From the NCBI GenBank assembly GCA_029783825.1, contig JAREIK010002654.1:691905-755904 (forward strand): a stretch of DNA of 64,000 nt. Reading direction: 5' to 3'. The DNA is from Sapria himalayana. Taxonomy: Eukaryota; Streptophyta; Magnoliopsida; Malpighiales; Rafflesiaceae. How positions within the stretch are numbered: the stretch's first letter is position 1; each line of letters begins with the position of its first letter. The notes beneath the pieces are model-generated. The model searched no databases and had not been told where the DNA came from. It was given only the letters and a program-made list of their open reading frames with translations. The translations under genes and the position numbers were made by a program. Shown here piece after piece: positions 22,880 through 37,494 of the stretch.

Positions 22880-23176
22880 CAAAATAATTATTTAGTGAGG
22901 GCTATTTTTCTGGAGCTAATTAGCTAGGAAAAATCCATCAATAAATTCATTGATAAATTTGCTGCCAATCTTTGTACAAAAATCTAAGACAATATTGGCT
23001 AGAGATATTTTTCCTTCGAAAATTTTTATCACTATACCATCAAAAATCCATCACAAAGTATTCATTCGATATAAAATCAAAAATATCTTGCTATTCCCTA
23101 GCTAATCCCTTTGAAATTAGCTAGGGATTATTTTCCTAGCTAATTTTCGTAGCTAAATAGATAATTTCTTAGAATG
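22880..23176. mobile_element. Degenerate CACTA-like terminus adjoining the satellite
   Basis: The + strand ends in AATTTCTTAGAATG. Read inward, CATTCTAAGAAATT resembles a mutated CACTA end. The preceding 290 bp contain TAGCTAGGAAAAATCC, TCCCTAGCTAATCCC and AGCTAGGGATTATTTTCC, the same class of subterminal words as at 2763 and 10965. TCTA satellite starts within about 5 bp. The 5-base end is imperfect and no partner end was found, so the exact boundary is tentative. Confidence 0.6.
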
Positions 23177-24560
23177 TATGCGTCTATCAATCTATATATC
23201 TATTTATCTATGTATCTATCTGTCTGCCTGTCTGTCTATATGGCTATCTATATATTTATATATCTATATATCTATCTATTTGACTATTTATCTATTTATC
23301 TATTTTTCTATATATCTATCTCTTCTATTTATCTAACAATCAATCAATCTGTCTATCTATATATGTATCTATTTATCAATTAATATATCTATCTATCTAT
23401 CACTATCTATTTGTCTATCTATCTATTTCTCAATCAATCTAAATATCTATCTAACTATTAATTTATCTATCTATCTCTATATATATCTGTCTATATATCT
23501 ATCTATAAATATGTCTATCTATCTATCTATCTATGTTACTTTCTGTATTTCTATCTATCTAACTATATATCTATCTATCTTTCTTTCTTTCATTCTATCT
23601 GTCTATCTATCTATTTATCTATATATCTCTATATATATCTTTCTATTAATGTATATATCAATCTATCAATCCATCTATAAATCTATCTATAAATCAATCT
23701 ATCAATGTTTCTATCAATATGAATATATATTGGTCCATATATATGTCTATCTATCGGTATATCTATCTTTCTATCTATCTATCTGACTATCTAGGTGTCT
23801 ATCTGTTGTCTATCATCTGTTATTTATATGTGTATCTATATATCTATCGATCTATCTATTTATTTATCTATCTATTTGTCTATTTATTTAACTATCTGTC
23901 TAGCTATCTATCTTTGATTATATCAATCTATTTATCAATTAATCTACCTATTTGTTTATCAATGTATCTATCAATCTATTTGTCAAAATATTTATCTATC
24001 TTTTGTCTGTCTGTCTATCTGACTATCTATCTATCTATTTGTTAGTTAGACTATATGTCTATCTATCTATATGTCTGGTTGTTTGCTTGTTTATCTATCC
24101 ATCTATCTATCTCTCTGGATATCTAATTAGTCTTTCTAATTGTCAATCTGACTAACTATCTATCTATCTGAAAATTCGCCTACATAAATATTTGTATGTT
24201 TATCTATCTATTTATCTATCAATCAAACTATCCATCTGTCAATCTATCTACCTATTTGTCTATCTATTTGTCGATGTCTCTATCTATGTATTTGTCTATC
24301 GTTCTTTCTATCTATGTGACTGACTATCTATCAATCTAACTAAATATTTATCTGTCTATCTATCTGCCTATTTATCTATCTATCTGTATATTGATCTATC
24401 TATCTATATATCTTTTTATCCATCTATCTATCTGTCTATTTATATGACTATCTATGTATCTATCTATGTATGTATCTATCTATTGATTTGACTATCTATT
24501 TGTATATTTATCTATTTATCTATCTATCATTCTGACTATGTATTTATCTAATCTATCTGA

Positions 24561-24594
<34 letters not shown>

Positions 24595-24921
24595 ATCTTT
24601 CTAAAAATGTGTCTATCTATTCATCTAAATATCTATCTACTTATCTATGTATCTATTTGTCATCAATCTATCTTGCAATCTATCTATCTACCTGTCTTTC
24701 AATCTATATATCTTTCTATCGATTAATCTCTCTATCAATTTTTATATCAAATTGTGTATCAATCTGAATATCAAGCTATCTTAAAAAATATCTATTAATC
24801 TATATATTAATTTGCCTATCAAACAATAAATCTATCTATCTATCTTACAATCTATCGATCTATATGTATTCTGTGTTTATCTATCTGTCTATTAATCTAT
24901 TTATCTAACTATCTATCTATT

Positions 24922-24952
<31 letters not shown>

Positions 24953-27062
24953 CTATCTAACTATCTGTCTATTTGTCTGTCTGTTTATCTATATATCTAG
25001 TTGTCCGTCTATCTATTTATCTATCAATGTATCTAATTATCTATCTATGTATCTAATCATATATCTATCTATCTATATATCTATCTATCTATCTATTGTC
25101 TATCTATCTATAAATCGTTCTATCTATCTATTTGTTTATCTTTCATATATCTTTCTTTCTATCTATATGGCTAACTATCTATCTATCTTTCTATTTATCT
25201 ATCTGTTTATCTATCTATCTATTTATCTATCTAATTGTGTATCTATCTGTCTATCTATAAGTCTATCTTTATATCATTCTATCTATCAATTTATTTATCA
25301 ATAAATCTACCTATTTCTTAATCAATCTATCAATCAATTTGTCTATCAAACTATTTATGTATCTATCTATGTGTCTATCAATTTATTTATCTAAATGTCT
25401 ATTTTTTTGCGTATCTATCTATCTACCAATCTAGCTAACTATTTGTTTGTATATCTATTTATTAATTTGTATATCTATCTAATCTATCTATCTATCTAAC
25501 TATTTATCAAATATCTATCTGTCTATCTGTTTGTCTGTATGTCTAACTATCTATCTATTTGTCTATTTATCTATCTATTTGGATGTTTGACTATTTGTCT
25601 ATCTATCTATCTTTCTATCTATCTATATATATATATATCTGTGTATTTATCTATCTATATATATGCCTTTCTCTATATATAAGTATCTATCTATCAATTT
25701 ATCTATTTATATTATTATCTATCTGTATATCTATCTTTGTAATTATTTGTCTATCTATATGTCTATCTATATGTCTATATATTGGGTATTTATTTGTCTA
25801 TCTATTTTTCTATTATTTGTCTAATCTATATATCTATCTTTCTGCCTATCTATTTATCTATCTATCTATATGTTTGTCTATGTATCATTCTAAAAACTAT
25901 CTATCTATCATTCTTTCTTTCTATCTAGAAATATATTTAAGTATATGTCTTTCAATTTGTCTATCTATATGTATATCAACCTCACAATCAAATTTGTATA
26001 TGAAACTATGCATCAATCTGTCTATAACTCTATCTATCATTCTGACTTTTAATCTATCTATCAATATATCTATCAATCAATCTATATATCTATCTATTAT
26101 GTGTCTCTCAATCAATCAATCTATCTATCTATCTATCTATATATGTATCAATCTATGTGTCTATCTATTTGTCTATCTATCTATCTATTTGTAAATCTAT
26201 ATATCATTCTATTTATCTATTAATTATTTCTGTCTATCTATATATCTATATCTTTATTTATATATGTGTATGAATGTTTGTTTATTTATATATCTATCTA
26301 TCTAACTATCTATTTGTCTATCTCTCTATTTATCTTTCTGTATATCAATTTGTCAATCTTTCTATAGAACTTTTTGCCTATCTATCTGTCTATCTATCTA
26401 TCTTTCTAATTATCTATATGTATATCTATCTGTCTATTTTTTTTCAATCAATCAATCTATCTATCTATCTATCTTGCTTTCTTTTATCTTTCAATCTAAT
26501 TATCAATCAATCTACCTATTTGTCTATCTATTTGTTAATCAATTTGTCTATCGAACTATTTATCTATCTATATATTTATCTATCTATATATTTATCTATC
26601 TATATATTTATCTATCTATATGTCTATGTGTCTGTCTCTTTTTCTGCCTATCTATATGTTTTTCTGTCTAGTTTTCTAAATTTTTCTTTAATGTCTATCT
26701 TTCAGCCTATCTATCTACATGACTGTCTATTTTTCTAAACTATTTGCCTGACTATCTATCTATTTATCTTTCTATCTTTTTATCTATTTATCTATTTATA
26801 TATATAACAAACTATCTATCTATTTGTCTATCTACCTATCTATTTGCCTATCTATAAGTCTCTCTATATGTCTCTCATCTTTCTATCTATCTGACTATAT
26901 ATTTGTCTATCTATTTATATATTATCTGTCTTTCTATCTATCTATCTATCTATATATCTATGTATCTATATATCTATAAATATGTCTGTCTCTCTATCTT
27001 TTTATCTATCTATCTATCTAGATGACTATTTATCTATCTAACTATATATCAATATATCTATC

Positions 27063-27095
<33 letters not shown>

Positions 27096-27530
27096 GTCTA
27101 TATATCTATTTTTCATATATCTATCCATTGATCTATCTAATAATCTATTTATCTATCTATATATCTATCTATCAATATATCTATTTATATATCGATATAT
27201 TTGTCTATCTATCTTTCTTTCTATTTGTCAAAAAATCTATCTATCTATCTATCTGTTTAAATATTTTTATATTTATCTATCTATGTATTTGTCTATCTAT
27301 CTACCTATCTACCTATCTATATATAAATCTATCTATCCTTTAATTTGTATTAGCTATCTATATATTAATCTATCTATCAATTTGTATATCCAACTGTGTA
27401 TTAATCTATCTACAAATCTATATATCTATCTGTCTATTAATCTTTCTATCAATAAATTGATCTATCTCTCTTCCTATGTTTTTATCTATCTATCTATTTA
27501 TCAATATGTCTATATATGTGACTATCTATC

Positions 27531-27561
<31 letters not shown>

Positions 27562-30500
27562 CTATCTATCTATCTATCTATCCATCAATCTATCTGTCTA
27601 TGTTTCTATCTATCTATTTGTCTATCTTTTTATGTATCTGTTTGTCTATTAATTTGTCTATCTTTCTATCTATCTTTCTATCAATCAATCTATTTATCAT
27701 TCTATTTATTTATCTATCTATCTTTTTGTAAATGTATCCAGCTATCTTTCTATCTATCTTATTGTAAATGTATCCATTTATCTTTCTATGTATAATTTTA
27801 TCTATCAATCTATGTGTCTATCTATCAATCTATTTATTTTTTAACTATCTATCTATATATTTATCTATCGATCTATCTCTAAATTTATCTATCTATCAAT
27901 CTGTGTATCTACCTATCTAATAATCTATCTATCTATCTATGTATCTATCTATGTATCTATCTATCTATATATCTGCCTATCTATCTATCTATCTATTTGC
28001 TTATCTTTCTATCTATCGATCGATCTATCTATCTATTTATCTTTCTATCTATCTATATATCTATCTTTATATCTGTGTATTTATCTATATATTAATCTAT
28101 CGAACTTTCTATTCATCTTTCAATATATCTATCTATCAATATATCTTTCTATCAATCTGTCTAATTATCTATCTTTCCCTCTATCTATCTATATATCTAT
28201 TTATCTGCATATCTATCTATTTGTCAATCAATCAATCAATCAATCTCTCTGTCTATCTATCAGTCTATCCTTTTGTCATCTTTTTTCCTATCTATCTGTC
28301 TATCAATCTCTTTTTCTATCTTTCTATCTAACTGTCTATGTATTTATCTATCTTTTAGTCTATCTATCTATCTATATATTTTTCTATCTATCTTTGTAAT
28401 AATACATCTATCGATCTATCTATTTATATATCTATCTATCAAACAATCCATCTATCTGTCTATCTATTTGTTTTATTTTTGTCTATCTATCTATCAATCT
28501 ACAAGTCTATCTATTTAATTATCTATCTAATTATCTATCAACTTATCTATTTATCTATCTATCTGTCTAATATCTATCTATCTACCTATCTATTTGATTA
28601 TTTTTTATTTATCTATATGTCTATCTATTATCTATCTATCTATGTATCTATCTATATAATAGTCGATCGATCTATCTATCTATTTATTTATCAATTTTAC
28701 TATCTATTTAACTATATATCTATCTATATTTCTGTCTATATATCTATATATCTAAAAAATTTTTATCTAGTTATCTATCTATATATCTATGTATCTATTT
28801 ATGTATCTATCTTTTTATTTGTCTGTCTATCTATATATCTATCTATATATCTATTTGTCTATCATTTATTTTGTAAATTTATCTATCTATTAATCTATAT
28901 ATCAATCTGTCTATTAATCTTTATATCAATCTATCTATAAATTTGTCAATCTTTATATTAATATATCTATCAATGTATCAATCTAAATGTTAATAAATAA
29001 ATAAATAAATCAATCAATCAATAAATCAATCTGTCTGTTTATCTTTATATCTATTTATTTCTTTATATATGTGTCTATCTAACTATCTAACGATCTATTT
29101 ATCTACCTATCTATATGTCTAACTATCTATCTTTTTATTTGTCTAAATAACTATCTATCTATTTATCTACCTATCTATTTATCTATATATCTATCTATCT
29201 TTATATATATATATATACCAGTCTATCTATCATTCTATCTATCATTGTAACAATATATTTGTATATATATGTGTCTATCTATTTCGCTATCGATATGTCT
29301 ATCTATCTATCTACATATCTCTATAACTATCTATCTATTTTTTATTTATCTACATATGTATCTGTTTATCTATCTATCAATCTAGCTATCTATCTATTTA
29401 TCTATATATCTATCTATCTATTTGTCTATATATATATCAATCAATATATCAATCAATCTATCTATCTATATGTTTATTGATCTGTATATCAATTTTTATA
29501 ACAATGTTTATATCAATCTATCTATCAATGTGTCTATCAATATGGTAAACTATCTCTTAATCTTTGTCTCTATATATGAATAACTATATATCAATCTACT
29601 TATATATCTATCTATTTATCTGTCGATCTATATGTATGTCTTTCTATTTGTATATCAATCAATCACTCAATCTATTTAACTATTAATATATCTATAAAAC
29701 AATATATCTATCTATCTATCTATCTTTTATTGGTCAATATGTTTGTTTGTTTTATTTGACTATCTTTCAATCTTTCTGTCTATTTATTTGTTGTTCTATC
29801 TTTCTGTATATCTATTTATCTATGTCTTTGTCTTTCTCTCCATCTATCTGTCATTCATTCTATAAATCTAGTAGTAGATGTGTCTATCAATTTATCTGTC
29901 TATCTATTATTGTATCTATTTATCAATCTCTTATTCTATCTATTTGTCTATCTATCTTTCTAGCTATTTATCTTATATTATTTCTTTCTCTCTTTTTATT
30001 TGTCTATATATCTATCTATTTATCAATCTATGAATTTGTTTACCAAACTATCTATCTATATAATATATATCTGTCTATATATCTGTTTATATATCTATCT
30101 ATCAATATATCTATTAAACTATATATCTATATGTTTATCTATCTATGTGTTAGTTTATCTGTATGTTTGAATGTCTACCAATCTGTCTGTCTATTTTTCT
30201 ATCTATTTGTCTTTCTATTTGTCTATTTGTCACTCTATCTATCTGTCCATCTATATATCTATATTGTCTATCTGTCTAGCTAGCTATCTATCTATCTAGT
30301 CTATGTATCTATCTATCAATCTATCTATCTATATATCTATCTATCAATTTGTTTATTAATCTGTCTATTTATGTGTCTTTCTAGCTATCTAATTATCTAT
30401 TTATTTGTATAACTATCTATCTATTTGTCTAATATTCTATTTATCTATCTTTCTGTCTATCTATCTAACTATCTATCTATCTCTATATCTATTTGTATAT

Positions 30501-33500
30501 CTATCTGTCTATCTATATCTTGAATAAGCTATCTATCTGTCTATCAATCTATCTATATGTATATCCATCTATCTATCTATTTGGCTAATAATCAACATAT
30601 TTATCTATTTATATATCTATATAATCTATCTATATATCTTTCTATCTATCGGTCTATTTATCTGCATATTTATCTATCTAACGATTTATATATCTATTTA
30701 TCTATCTATAATTCTATCTCTCTATCTTTCTATATATTTATCTATCTATCTGTCTAACTATCTATCTATATATCTATCTATTAGTCTATCTTTCTCCCTA
30801 TCTATTTATTTACATATATATCTATCTATTTATCTATCCATCTATATGTATATCTATTTGTCTATCTATTGATCTATCTATTTATCTATTTATCTATCTA
30901 TTTAATTATTTGTTTATCCATCTATATGTTTATTTATGTATCTATTGATATGTCTATCTATCTATTAAATGGTATATATATTTGTATATCTATCTATCTA
31001 TCTATATTTTGAATGGTTTATATATTTGTATATCTATCTATCTAATTGTCTATTAATTTGTCTATCTATCTTTCTATCAATTTGTTTATTAATCTGTCTA
31101 TCTATCTACCCATCAATCTGTCTATTATTATTTTTATAAATTTGTATATCTATGTGTCTTCTAATTTATATTTCTATTTATATATCTGTATATCTATCTA
31201 TATGTCTATTTATATGTTTATATATCTATCTATTTTTCTATGAATATATATATCAATCTATCTATCTATCTTTCGTTCTATATATCTAACTTTTTATATA
31301 TCTGTCTATCTGTAGTTATATCTATCTATCTATCTTTCTAACTATATATCTATCTATCTGTATATCTATTATTCTATCTATCTATCTATTTGACTATCTA
31401 TATTTCTATCTTTCTATCTATCTATTTATCTATTTATGTATCTATCAGTCTATCTTTTTTTCTATCTATCTATCTTTCTTTCTTTCAATATAACTATATA
31501 TCCAATCTAACTATCAATATGTCCTTTGATCTATCTATCTATCTATATATATCTATTTATTTATCTATCTATCTCTTTGTCTATCTATCTATTTATCTAT
31601 CCATTTATCAATATGTATATCAATTTCAATATCTATCTGTTTATATATATATCTATCTATCTATCTATATGTATTTCTAGTTGTTTATCTATTTGTCTGT
31701 CTATCTATCTATCAAACTTTCTATCAAGCTAACTATATTTCTTTCTATCTATCTATTAGTCTATTTATCTTTTTATATATCAGTCTATCTATCTATCTAT
31801 CTATCTATTTATCTATCTATCTATATGTCAGTCAGTCTATCTTTATATTTAATTATATATCTATCTTTATATCTATCTATGCATCTTTCTGTTTATCTAT
31901 CTATCTATCTATTATATTTCAATCTAACTAACAAACTATCTATCTATCTATTTATCTATCTATATATCTATCTATCTATCCGTCTGTCTATATATTTTTC
32001 CATCTTTCTATCTTTCTACATATCTATCCATCAATCGATCGATCTATCAATCTATTAATCTATCTATCTATTTATCTATATCGCTATCTGTCTATTAGTT
32101 TGTCTATGTGTATATTTATCATTCTAACAATTTGTCTAACTATCAATCTAAATATTATTATATCGATATATATGTTTCTCTATCTATTTATCTATATCTC
32201 TATCTGTCTATTTATCTTTCTATCTATTTGACTATCTCTTTATATATCAGTATGTCTTTCTATCTATCTATATATTTATCTATCGATGAGTAAATATATC
32301 TTCCTCTCTATTTATTTATCTATCTATCTATCTATTTGTCTATCTGTTTATCAATATTTCTAACTATTTCATTATTTATCTATCTATCTATCTATTTGTC
32401 TATCTATCTATCTATCAGTATATTTATCTATAAGTCTATCTAACACCCTATTTATCCATCCATATATCTATCTATTATTAAATCTATCAATATGTATTTC
32501 TATATGTCTATAAATCTATCTATATATTTGTCTCCCTATATGTCTGTCTATCTATCTATCTATTTCTCTATCTATTTGATTATCTATCTAATTATAAATT
32601 GGTCAATCAATCAAACTATTAATATATCTTTCTATCTCTATCTATTGGTCTATATATCTATCTATATGTTTATCTATCTATATATCTATCAGGCAATTGA
32701 TAAGTCTATTGAATTATCTATCTATCTCTCTCTCTTCTCTGTTTCTTTATCTCATTATCTAACAATGTGTCTATCTATCTATCTATATATCTATCTATTT
32801 ATCTTTTATTTATTTATCTATCTATCTATCTATCTTTCTATCTAATTGTATATCTATCTTTCTATCTAATTGTCGATTAATCTATCTATCTATTTGTGTT
32901 TTTATCTGTCTATATATCTATCTATCTATTTGACTATCTATCTATTTATATACATATTTATCAATCTGTATATCTATATGTTTATCTAATTGTCTATCTA
33001 TCTCTCTATCTATCTATATGTCTATCAATCTATCTATCTATTTGTATGACTATCTACTTTTCTATCATTCGATCTTTTTGTCTATATATATATATATATC
33101 TATTTATCTATCTATTAGTCTATCTATTTGTTTATCTATTTATATATATATATATCTATCTATCTATCTATCTGTGTGTCTGTCTATCTATCGATCTTTC
33201 TATCTTTCTGTCTGTCTATCAGTCTATCTATCAATCTTTATATCAATCTATCTATCAATCTATCTAATAATCAATCTTTAAATATGCTTATCTATTTGTT
33301 TAAATATTTATCTATCTATCTATCTATCAATCTATCTATTTATTTGTTTAAATATATGCTTATCAATGCATCTATCTATCTATCTCTCTATCTATCTGTC
33401 TATCTATTTGACTGTCTATCTATTTGACTATCTATATATTTATTTATTTATCTATCTGTTTGTGAATCTATCTATTTATGAATCTCTTTATCTATTTATA

Positions 33501-35396
33501 AATATGTCTATCTATTTATTAATGTAACTGTATATTTATCTATCTATCTATTTAATAATCTTTATATCTATATATCTATCTATCAGTATATCTTTATTTC
33601 TATCCATCTATCAATCAATCTATCTGCTATTAATTTTTTTATCTATTTGTATATATCTATTTATATATCTATCTATGTATCTATAAATCTATCTATCTAT
33701 ATATCTATCAATCTATATCTGTTTATGTATTAGTCTATCTATATGTCGATCTATTTTGCTAAATATCTGTCTATCTTTCTGTATTCCTATATGTCAATTT
33801 ATTTGTTTATCGATTTGTATATCTATCTATTTGACTATATAATATTATATTTTCTATCTATTTATCCAAATCTTTATCTTTCTATCTATATTTTTATCAA
33901 ACTATCTATCTATCTTTCTATCTTTTTATCTATCAATCTATCCATCTATCGATCTATTAATAATATATCTATCTATCTATCAATCTCTTATCTATCTATC
34001 TATCTATCTTTTTATCCAACTATTTGTATATCTATTTGTATAACTATCTATCAATCTCTCTGTATATTTATATATCTATCTATTTGTCTATCTTTCTATC
34101 TATAAAACAATTTATCTTTATGTCTAACAATCAATCTATCTATCTAACTATTTGTAAAATCTATATCTCTATCTATTTATATATCTATCTATAAATCTAT
34201 CATTTAATCTATCTGTCTATATTATATGTCTATCTATCTATGTATCTATCATTCTATCTATTTGTCTATCAATCACTCTTTCTATCTGTCTATTTATCTA
34301 TCCATCTATCTATCTATTTATCTATATATCTATTTATCTATCTATCTATCTTTAATTTATCTTTCTATCTATCATTTATTTTTATGCATATCTATCTATC
34401 TATCAATGTATATTTTATCTATCTATCTCTCTCTCTCTATCTTTCTATCTGTCTATCTATCTATTTATCAATCTATCTATGAATCTATGTATCATTTTTT
34501 CTATCCAACTATTTATATATCTATCCATGTATCTATTTGTCTATTTATTTGTTTATCTCTCTATTTATATGACTATATAGTTATCTATCTATTTATCTAT
34601 TTATCTATCTATCTATCATTCTATCTATCTTCTATCTATCTTCTATCTATCTTTCTATCTATATCTATCTATCTAACTATCTACCTATCAGTCTATCTAC
34701 CTGTCTATTGGTCATGTTTATCTATCTATCTCTCTAATTATGTATCTAACTATCTATCTTTCTATCTATTTGTCTATCTTTATGTCTATCTATCTATCTA
34801 TCTATTAATATATATATCAATTTGTCCATCATGCTTTCTATCAATCTATCTATCTTTCTTTAAATCTTTCAAACTTTTTCTCTATTTATTTGTCTATGTA
34901 TCTATCTATCTATTTATCTATCTATCTATCTGTCTAGCTATGTGTCTATCTATATTTTAATCTATTTTCCTATATATATATATATATATATATATCTATC
35001 TATCAGTCTGTCTATTACTTTATCTATCTATCTTTCTATCAAACAATTCATTTTCTTTCTATTTATGCATATATCTCTCTATATATCTATCTATCTATCT
35101 ATCTATCTATTTTTCTATCTATTTGTCTATCTATCTACCTATCTATATGTCTTTCTATCTGTTTATATATCTATTTATTCCTCTATCTATTTATCTCACT
35201 TTCTATTTGTTTATCAATTAGTCTTATAATATTTCTTTCAATCTATCTATTAATCTATCTATCCAACTATCTATCTATATGTCAACCATTCTTCCATCTA
35301 TTTGTCTATTTGTCTATCTATTTATCTATTTGTTTATCCATCTATCTGTCATAAAATCTTTCTATCCATGTCTTTCTATTTGTCGATCTATATGTA

Positions 35397-35401
<5 letters not shown>

Positions 35402-35443
<42 letters not shown>
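35402..35443. repeat. (TA)n tract in satellite
   Basis: About 42 bp of uninterrupted alternating TA inside the TCTA array. Such tracts can arise from loss of the C in TCTA units followed by slippage. Confidence 0.9.
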
Positions 35444-35445
<2 letters not shown>

Positions 35446-36430
35446 CTATCTATCTATCGATATGTCTTTCTATTAGTCTATCTATCAATCTATTTATCAG
35501 TCTTCTATTTATATATATATATATATATCTATATGTCTATATATCTAACAATCTATCTTTATATCTAACTATCTATTTGTCTATCGGTCTATGTATGTAT
35601 TTGTCCATCTATCTGTCTATATTTTTATCTAATAATCTATCTATATATCTATCTATCTATATGTCTATCTATATATCTATCTATCTCTGACTATCAATCT
35701 ATCTATCAATTTGTTTTTCCAGCTTTCTATTGATTTGTATAACCATTTATCTATCTATCTATTTATCTATCTATTTATCTATCTATTTATCTATTTTTTA
35801 GATGTCTGTCTAGCTATCTATCTTTTTGTCAAACTTTTTATCTATCTATCTATCTATCTTTATATCTATCTATCTATCAATCTATCTATCGATCTATCTA
35901 TCTATATATTTGTATATCTATCTATATATTTGTATATCTATCTATCTATCTATCTATCTAACTATCTATTTGTCTATATATATTTGTCTATTTATATGTT
36001 CTTCTGTCTATTTTTCTATTTATCCTTCTATCTATCTATGTATATATCTTTGTATCTTTCTATTTATTAATGTGTTTATCTATCTATCTATCAATTTTTT
36101 TATCAATTTGTTTATCAATCTACCTTTCAGTCTATCTTTCAATCTCTCTTTCTATTTGTCTATCTATGTTTATATCTATCAGTCTATCTATCTATCCATC
36201 TATCCATCTATCTATCTATTTATCTATCTACCTATCTATCTATCTATCTCTCTATATATATGTTTATCAATATATATATATATATATCTGTCTATCTATC
36301 TTTCTATTTATCAATCAATCTATTTGTCTATGAATCTATCTATCTATCTATCAATCTTTCTATCAATCAGTCTATTGATCTATCTATCTATGTATCTATA
36401 TTTCTATCTATCTATCTATTAGTCGAATAA

Positions 36431-36432
<2 letters not shown>

Positions 36433-36475
<43 letters not shown>
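36433..36475. repeat. (TA)n tract in satellite, next to the CACTA insertion
   Basis: About 43 bp of alternating TA, some 190 bp upstream of the CACTA insertion site. A shorter TATATATAT tract follows the element on the other side at 43347-43355. Confidence 0.9.
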
Positions 36476-36477
<2 letters not shown>

Positions 36478-36665
36478 AACTATCTTTCTAGCATTCTATT
36501 TGTTTATCTATTGTAGTTCTATCTATCTATCTATTTAACTATCTATCTATCTATATATCAGTCTATCTATCTGTCTATATATCTGTCAATCTAATTTTCT
36601 ATCATTCCATCTATCTATTTATCTTTCAATCTATCTACGTTTCTATCAATCAATCTATCTATCTA

Positions 36666-37300
36666 CACTACTAGAAAAATTGATTTTAGCTACTAAAAAA
36701 AAGTAGTAGCTAAACTATTTATTATAGTAGCTACATTTCTTTAGCTACTAAATACCTACACTAGGACATAGTAGCAAAATTCCTTGTAGCTAAGCTTATC
36801 TTAGCTACTGTTTTAGTTACCACAAAATGTCATAGCTAATTAGCTTCTAAAAATAATAGTAGCTAAAATTAAAAATGTAGTAGCTAATTTAGGTAAGGAG
36901 GCGACTATATATAACTACTACTTAGCTACTATTTTACGTACTAGGTAAATAGCTACCAACAATAGTAGTAGCAAATGTAAAGAATGTAGTAGCTAAAGTA
37001 GTGAATATGACAATTATTTATAGCTACTAATTAGCTACTCACAATAATAGTAGCTAAAATTGAGCATACATTAGCTACTAAAACAATATATAACTACTAC
37101 TTAGCTACTACATGACGTAGTAGCTATTTAGTAACTAGGTAGTAGCTAAATATTATAGCTATATAACTACTAACTTAATAGCTATATAGAAGTAGCTATT
37201 TAGCGACTCAAAAAATGTAGTAGCTAATAAGGTGAAACTAAATTAGTAGCTAAACAGTAATAGCTAGTTAGTGACTAAACTAAGGTAGTAACTAACTTTA
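36666..37300. repeat. CACTA left subterminal repeats (TAGCTACTA / TAGTAGCTA)
   Basis: Many copies of TAGCTACTA, TAGTAGCTA and close variants occur in both orientations across about 630 bp. In characterised CACTA elements such subterminal words are the binding sites of the accessory protein. That role here is inference from position and density. Confidence 0.88.
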
Positions 37301-37494
37301 TAATTAAATTAATTATTAAATTATTAGAACCTTAAAAGAAATAATAAAAAAAATTATTATTAAATAAAAATTATAAGATCCTATTACCGCAAAAACTAAC
37401 ATCCACCAAATAACATAAACCAAAATAACATGTACTAAATCCCATGTTCTAGATAGCTACACAATAGACTAAAAAAGTTCAATAACAGGAATGT
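37301..37494. other. AT-rich 3' flank of the CACTA accessory gene
   Basis: AT-rich sequence between the subterminal repeats and the gene's stop codon. It is presumably the 3' untranslated and polyadenylation region. No specific signal stands out. Confidence 0.4.

Larger units (their letters stand above)
23177..36665 (+). repeat. Degenerate TCTA (GATA-class) satellite, block 2 (13.5 kb)
   Basis: TCTA with TCTG, TTTG, TCAA and TATA variants runs without a gene for 13.5 kb. Perfect runs are about 30 bp, for example at 24561-24590. Modules rich in TATCAAT/TATTAAT recur about every 1.3-2.2 kb (near 24740, 26030, 27390, 28950, 31080, 33240, 34830 and 36100). Long (TA)n tracts lie at 35402-35443 and 36433-36475, with shorter ones at 27536-27560 and 34973-34994. 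Open frames here occur only on the + strand and are compositional. Confidence 0.95.

Noticed and set aside
17266..22899. CACTA element bounded by CACTTAGTG (17266) and ATTTAGTG (22899)
   Set aside because: Sequences inside the two points do not form a matching inverted repeat beyond five bases. The MULE TIRs explain the region better.
23177..36665. Open frames of up to 257 codons in block 2 (for example 27022-27795)
   Set aside because: Same cause. The hydrophobic Ile/Tyr/Leu pattern follows the 12-base reading of TCTA.
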